64,000 nt of DNA, from positions 558,001-622,000 of the forward strand of contig CAVTQY010000001.1 of assembly GCA_963736975.1 (NCBI GenBank), in the 5' to 3' direction. Below, piece after piece: positions 63,344-64,000 of the stretch. Each line of letters starts with the position of its first letter. Positions within the stretch are counted from its first letter, which is position 1. A program made the translations under genes and the position numbers. Below the pieces are notes generated by a model. It ran no database searches, was not told the DNA's origin, and was given only the letters and a program-made list of their open reading frames with translations. Origin of the DNA: CAVTQY01 sp963736975. Its GTDB lineage: Bacteria; Pseudomonadota; Alphaproteobacteria; Acetobacterales; Acetobacteraceae.

Positions 63344-63616
63344 ATGACGGAAAAGATTTTCGGTGCCATCGTCAGGCTGATCGAACAAGCGGAACAGGCC
63401 GCCGCTCGCGCCCGGGACCCGGCGAGCGTGCTCGCACAGGTCATCCGTCTCGTGGTCGAGAGCGACGCCGACCCTTATCCGATTCTCGGCGTCCTGATCG
63501 AAGGGGTCGCGCACACGCTAACTGCGCGCATACCTCAGGAACGACGCGCCGAAGCCGCCGGCGATGTCGAGCAACTGCTCGCTGATCGCCTCGCCGCGCA
63601 CGGGATCGAGCGCTGA
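63344..63616 (+). CDS. Small hypothetical helical protein
   Basis: A 90-residue, mostly helical acidic protein (IVRLIEQAEQAAARARDPASV, then VIRLVVESDADPYPILGVL). It ends four bases before the luciferase-like gene start, so the two are probably co-transcribed. No function is known; it may be a small accessory protein of that oxidoreductase. Confidence 0.65.
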   Translation: MTEKIFGAIVRLIEQAEQAAARARDPASVLAQVIRLVVESDADPYPILGVLIEGVAHTLTARIPQERRAEAAGDVEQLLADRLAAHGIER

Positions 63617-63620
63617 CCCG

Positions 63621-64000
63621 GTGAAGTTCAGCAACTTCCTCTTCCCCGAAAGCCGCGATCCCGCCCGGGACGGCGCAATCATCGACGAGACCATCGCTGA
63701 GGCCCGCCTTTCCGACGAACTCGGATGCGACGTGATCTGGCTGGCCGAGCACCATTTCGACGGCATCTGCGCCTATGTCGATCCGGTAACCTTCACAGCA
63801 GCGCTGGCGGTCGCAACCCGGCGCGCGAAGCTCGGCTTCGCGGTGGCGCAGATGTCGCTGCATCACCCGGTGCGCATGGCCGAGCAGCTGGCGCTGATCG
63901 ACAATATCAGCAAGGGTCGGCTGATCATCGGCCTCGGCCGCGGCACCGCCTACAATATCTACGACTACCAGGGCTACGGCATCGATCCGGACGAAGCACA
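63621..64000 (+). CDS. LLM-class flavin-dependent oxidoreductase (3' end outside window)
   Basis: GTG 63621 begins a bacterial luciferase-like TIM barrel: KFSNFLFPESRDP, LSDELGCDVIWLAEHHFDG, RRAKLGFAVAQMSLHHPVRMAEQLALIDNISKGRLIIGLGRG. The frame runs off the right edge. Members use reduced flavin and oxygen on organic substrates. Substrate not known. Confidence 0.92.
   Translation, partial: MKFSNFLFPESRDPARDGAIIDETIAEARLSDELGCDVIWLAEHHFDGICAYVDPVTFTAALAVATRRAKLGFAVAQMSLHHPVRMAEQLALIDNISKGRLIIGLGRGTAYNIYDYQGYGIDPDEA

Overview
The window is a GC-rich bacterial chromosome segment. Gene content points to an alphaproteobacterium, most likely Acetobacteraceae or a close Rhodospirillales relative: a periplasmic PQQ dehydrogenase with a cytochrome c and an IorAB-type molybdenum oxidoreductase, an AtzG/amidase pair, two DUF4239 membrane proteins and a D-aminopeptidase. 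The lineage is inferred from gene families only; no rRNA or phylogenetic marker is present.

Layout. 1-8.2 kb (minus strand): a polyamine/spermidine-type ABC importer fragment (ATPase, permease), an amidohydrolase, then a periplasmic oxidation module (cytochrome c, PQQ dehydrogenase with a lanthanide-type Asp pair, 2Fe-2S subunit, Tat-exported molybdopterin subunit). 8.6-21 kb: two serine beta-lactamase-fold hydrolases (one a very close D-aminopeptidase match), a beta-hydroxyacid dehydrogenase, a DUF4239 protein, a decayed toxin-antitoxin pair, a heavily deleted SNF2 helicase, a lytic transglycosylase with SPOR domain, an SDR, and a tartrate/D-malate dehydrogenase translationally coupled to a DUF1989 protein. 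21-28 kb: a membrane/alpha-solenoid protein, a DUF2237 protein, a frameshifted ATP-grasp gene followed by two tiny overlapping ORFs, and a frameshifted class III cyclase/AAA/TPR regulator, separated by palindromic repeats. 28-41 kb: patatin phospholipase, aldo-keto reductase, 4-hydroxybenzoate hydroxylase, a TPR protein with seven near-identical 102-bp units, rhodanese, AtzG-like plus amidase, a second amidase, a B12/radical-SAM remnant, glycerol kinase. 41-47.7 kb: SDR, truncated ribbon-helix-helix gene, DUF1275 protein, SDR fragment, maltose acetyltransferase, IS3 remnant, class A PBP, 2-hydroxyacid dehydrogenase, tRNA-Leu(UAA). 47.8-50.3 kb is gene-poor. 50.3-52.7 kb: NDH-2 next to a broken malic enzyme. 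53.4-61.7 kb: an eight-gene minus-strand carbohydrate operon (binding protein, two permeases, two TIM-barrel isomerases, two Gfo/Idh/MocA dehydrogenases, one ATPase). 61.8-64 kb: an orphan exosortase-type acyltransferase and the start of a luciferase-like oxidoreductase.

The most striking property is gene decay. At least ten loci are broken, and several (SNF2 helicase, malic enzyme, B12/radical-SAM gene, IS3 element) have lost internal blocks while keeping both ends. Three otherwise healthy genes (ATP-grasp, cyclase, sugar-binding protein) each carry one apparent single-base insertion, so real mutation and base-calling error must be separated before biology is inferred from them.
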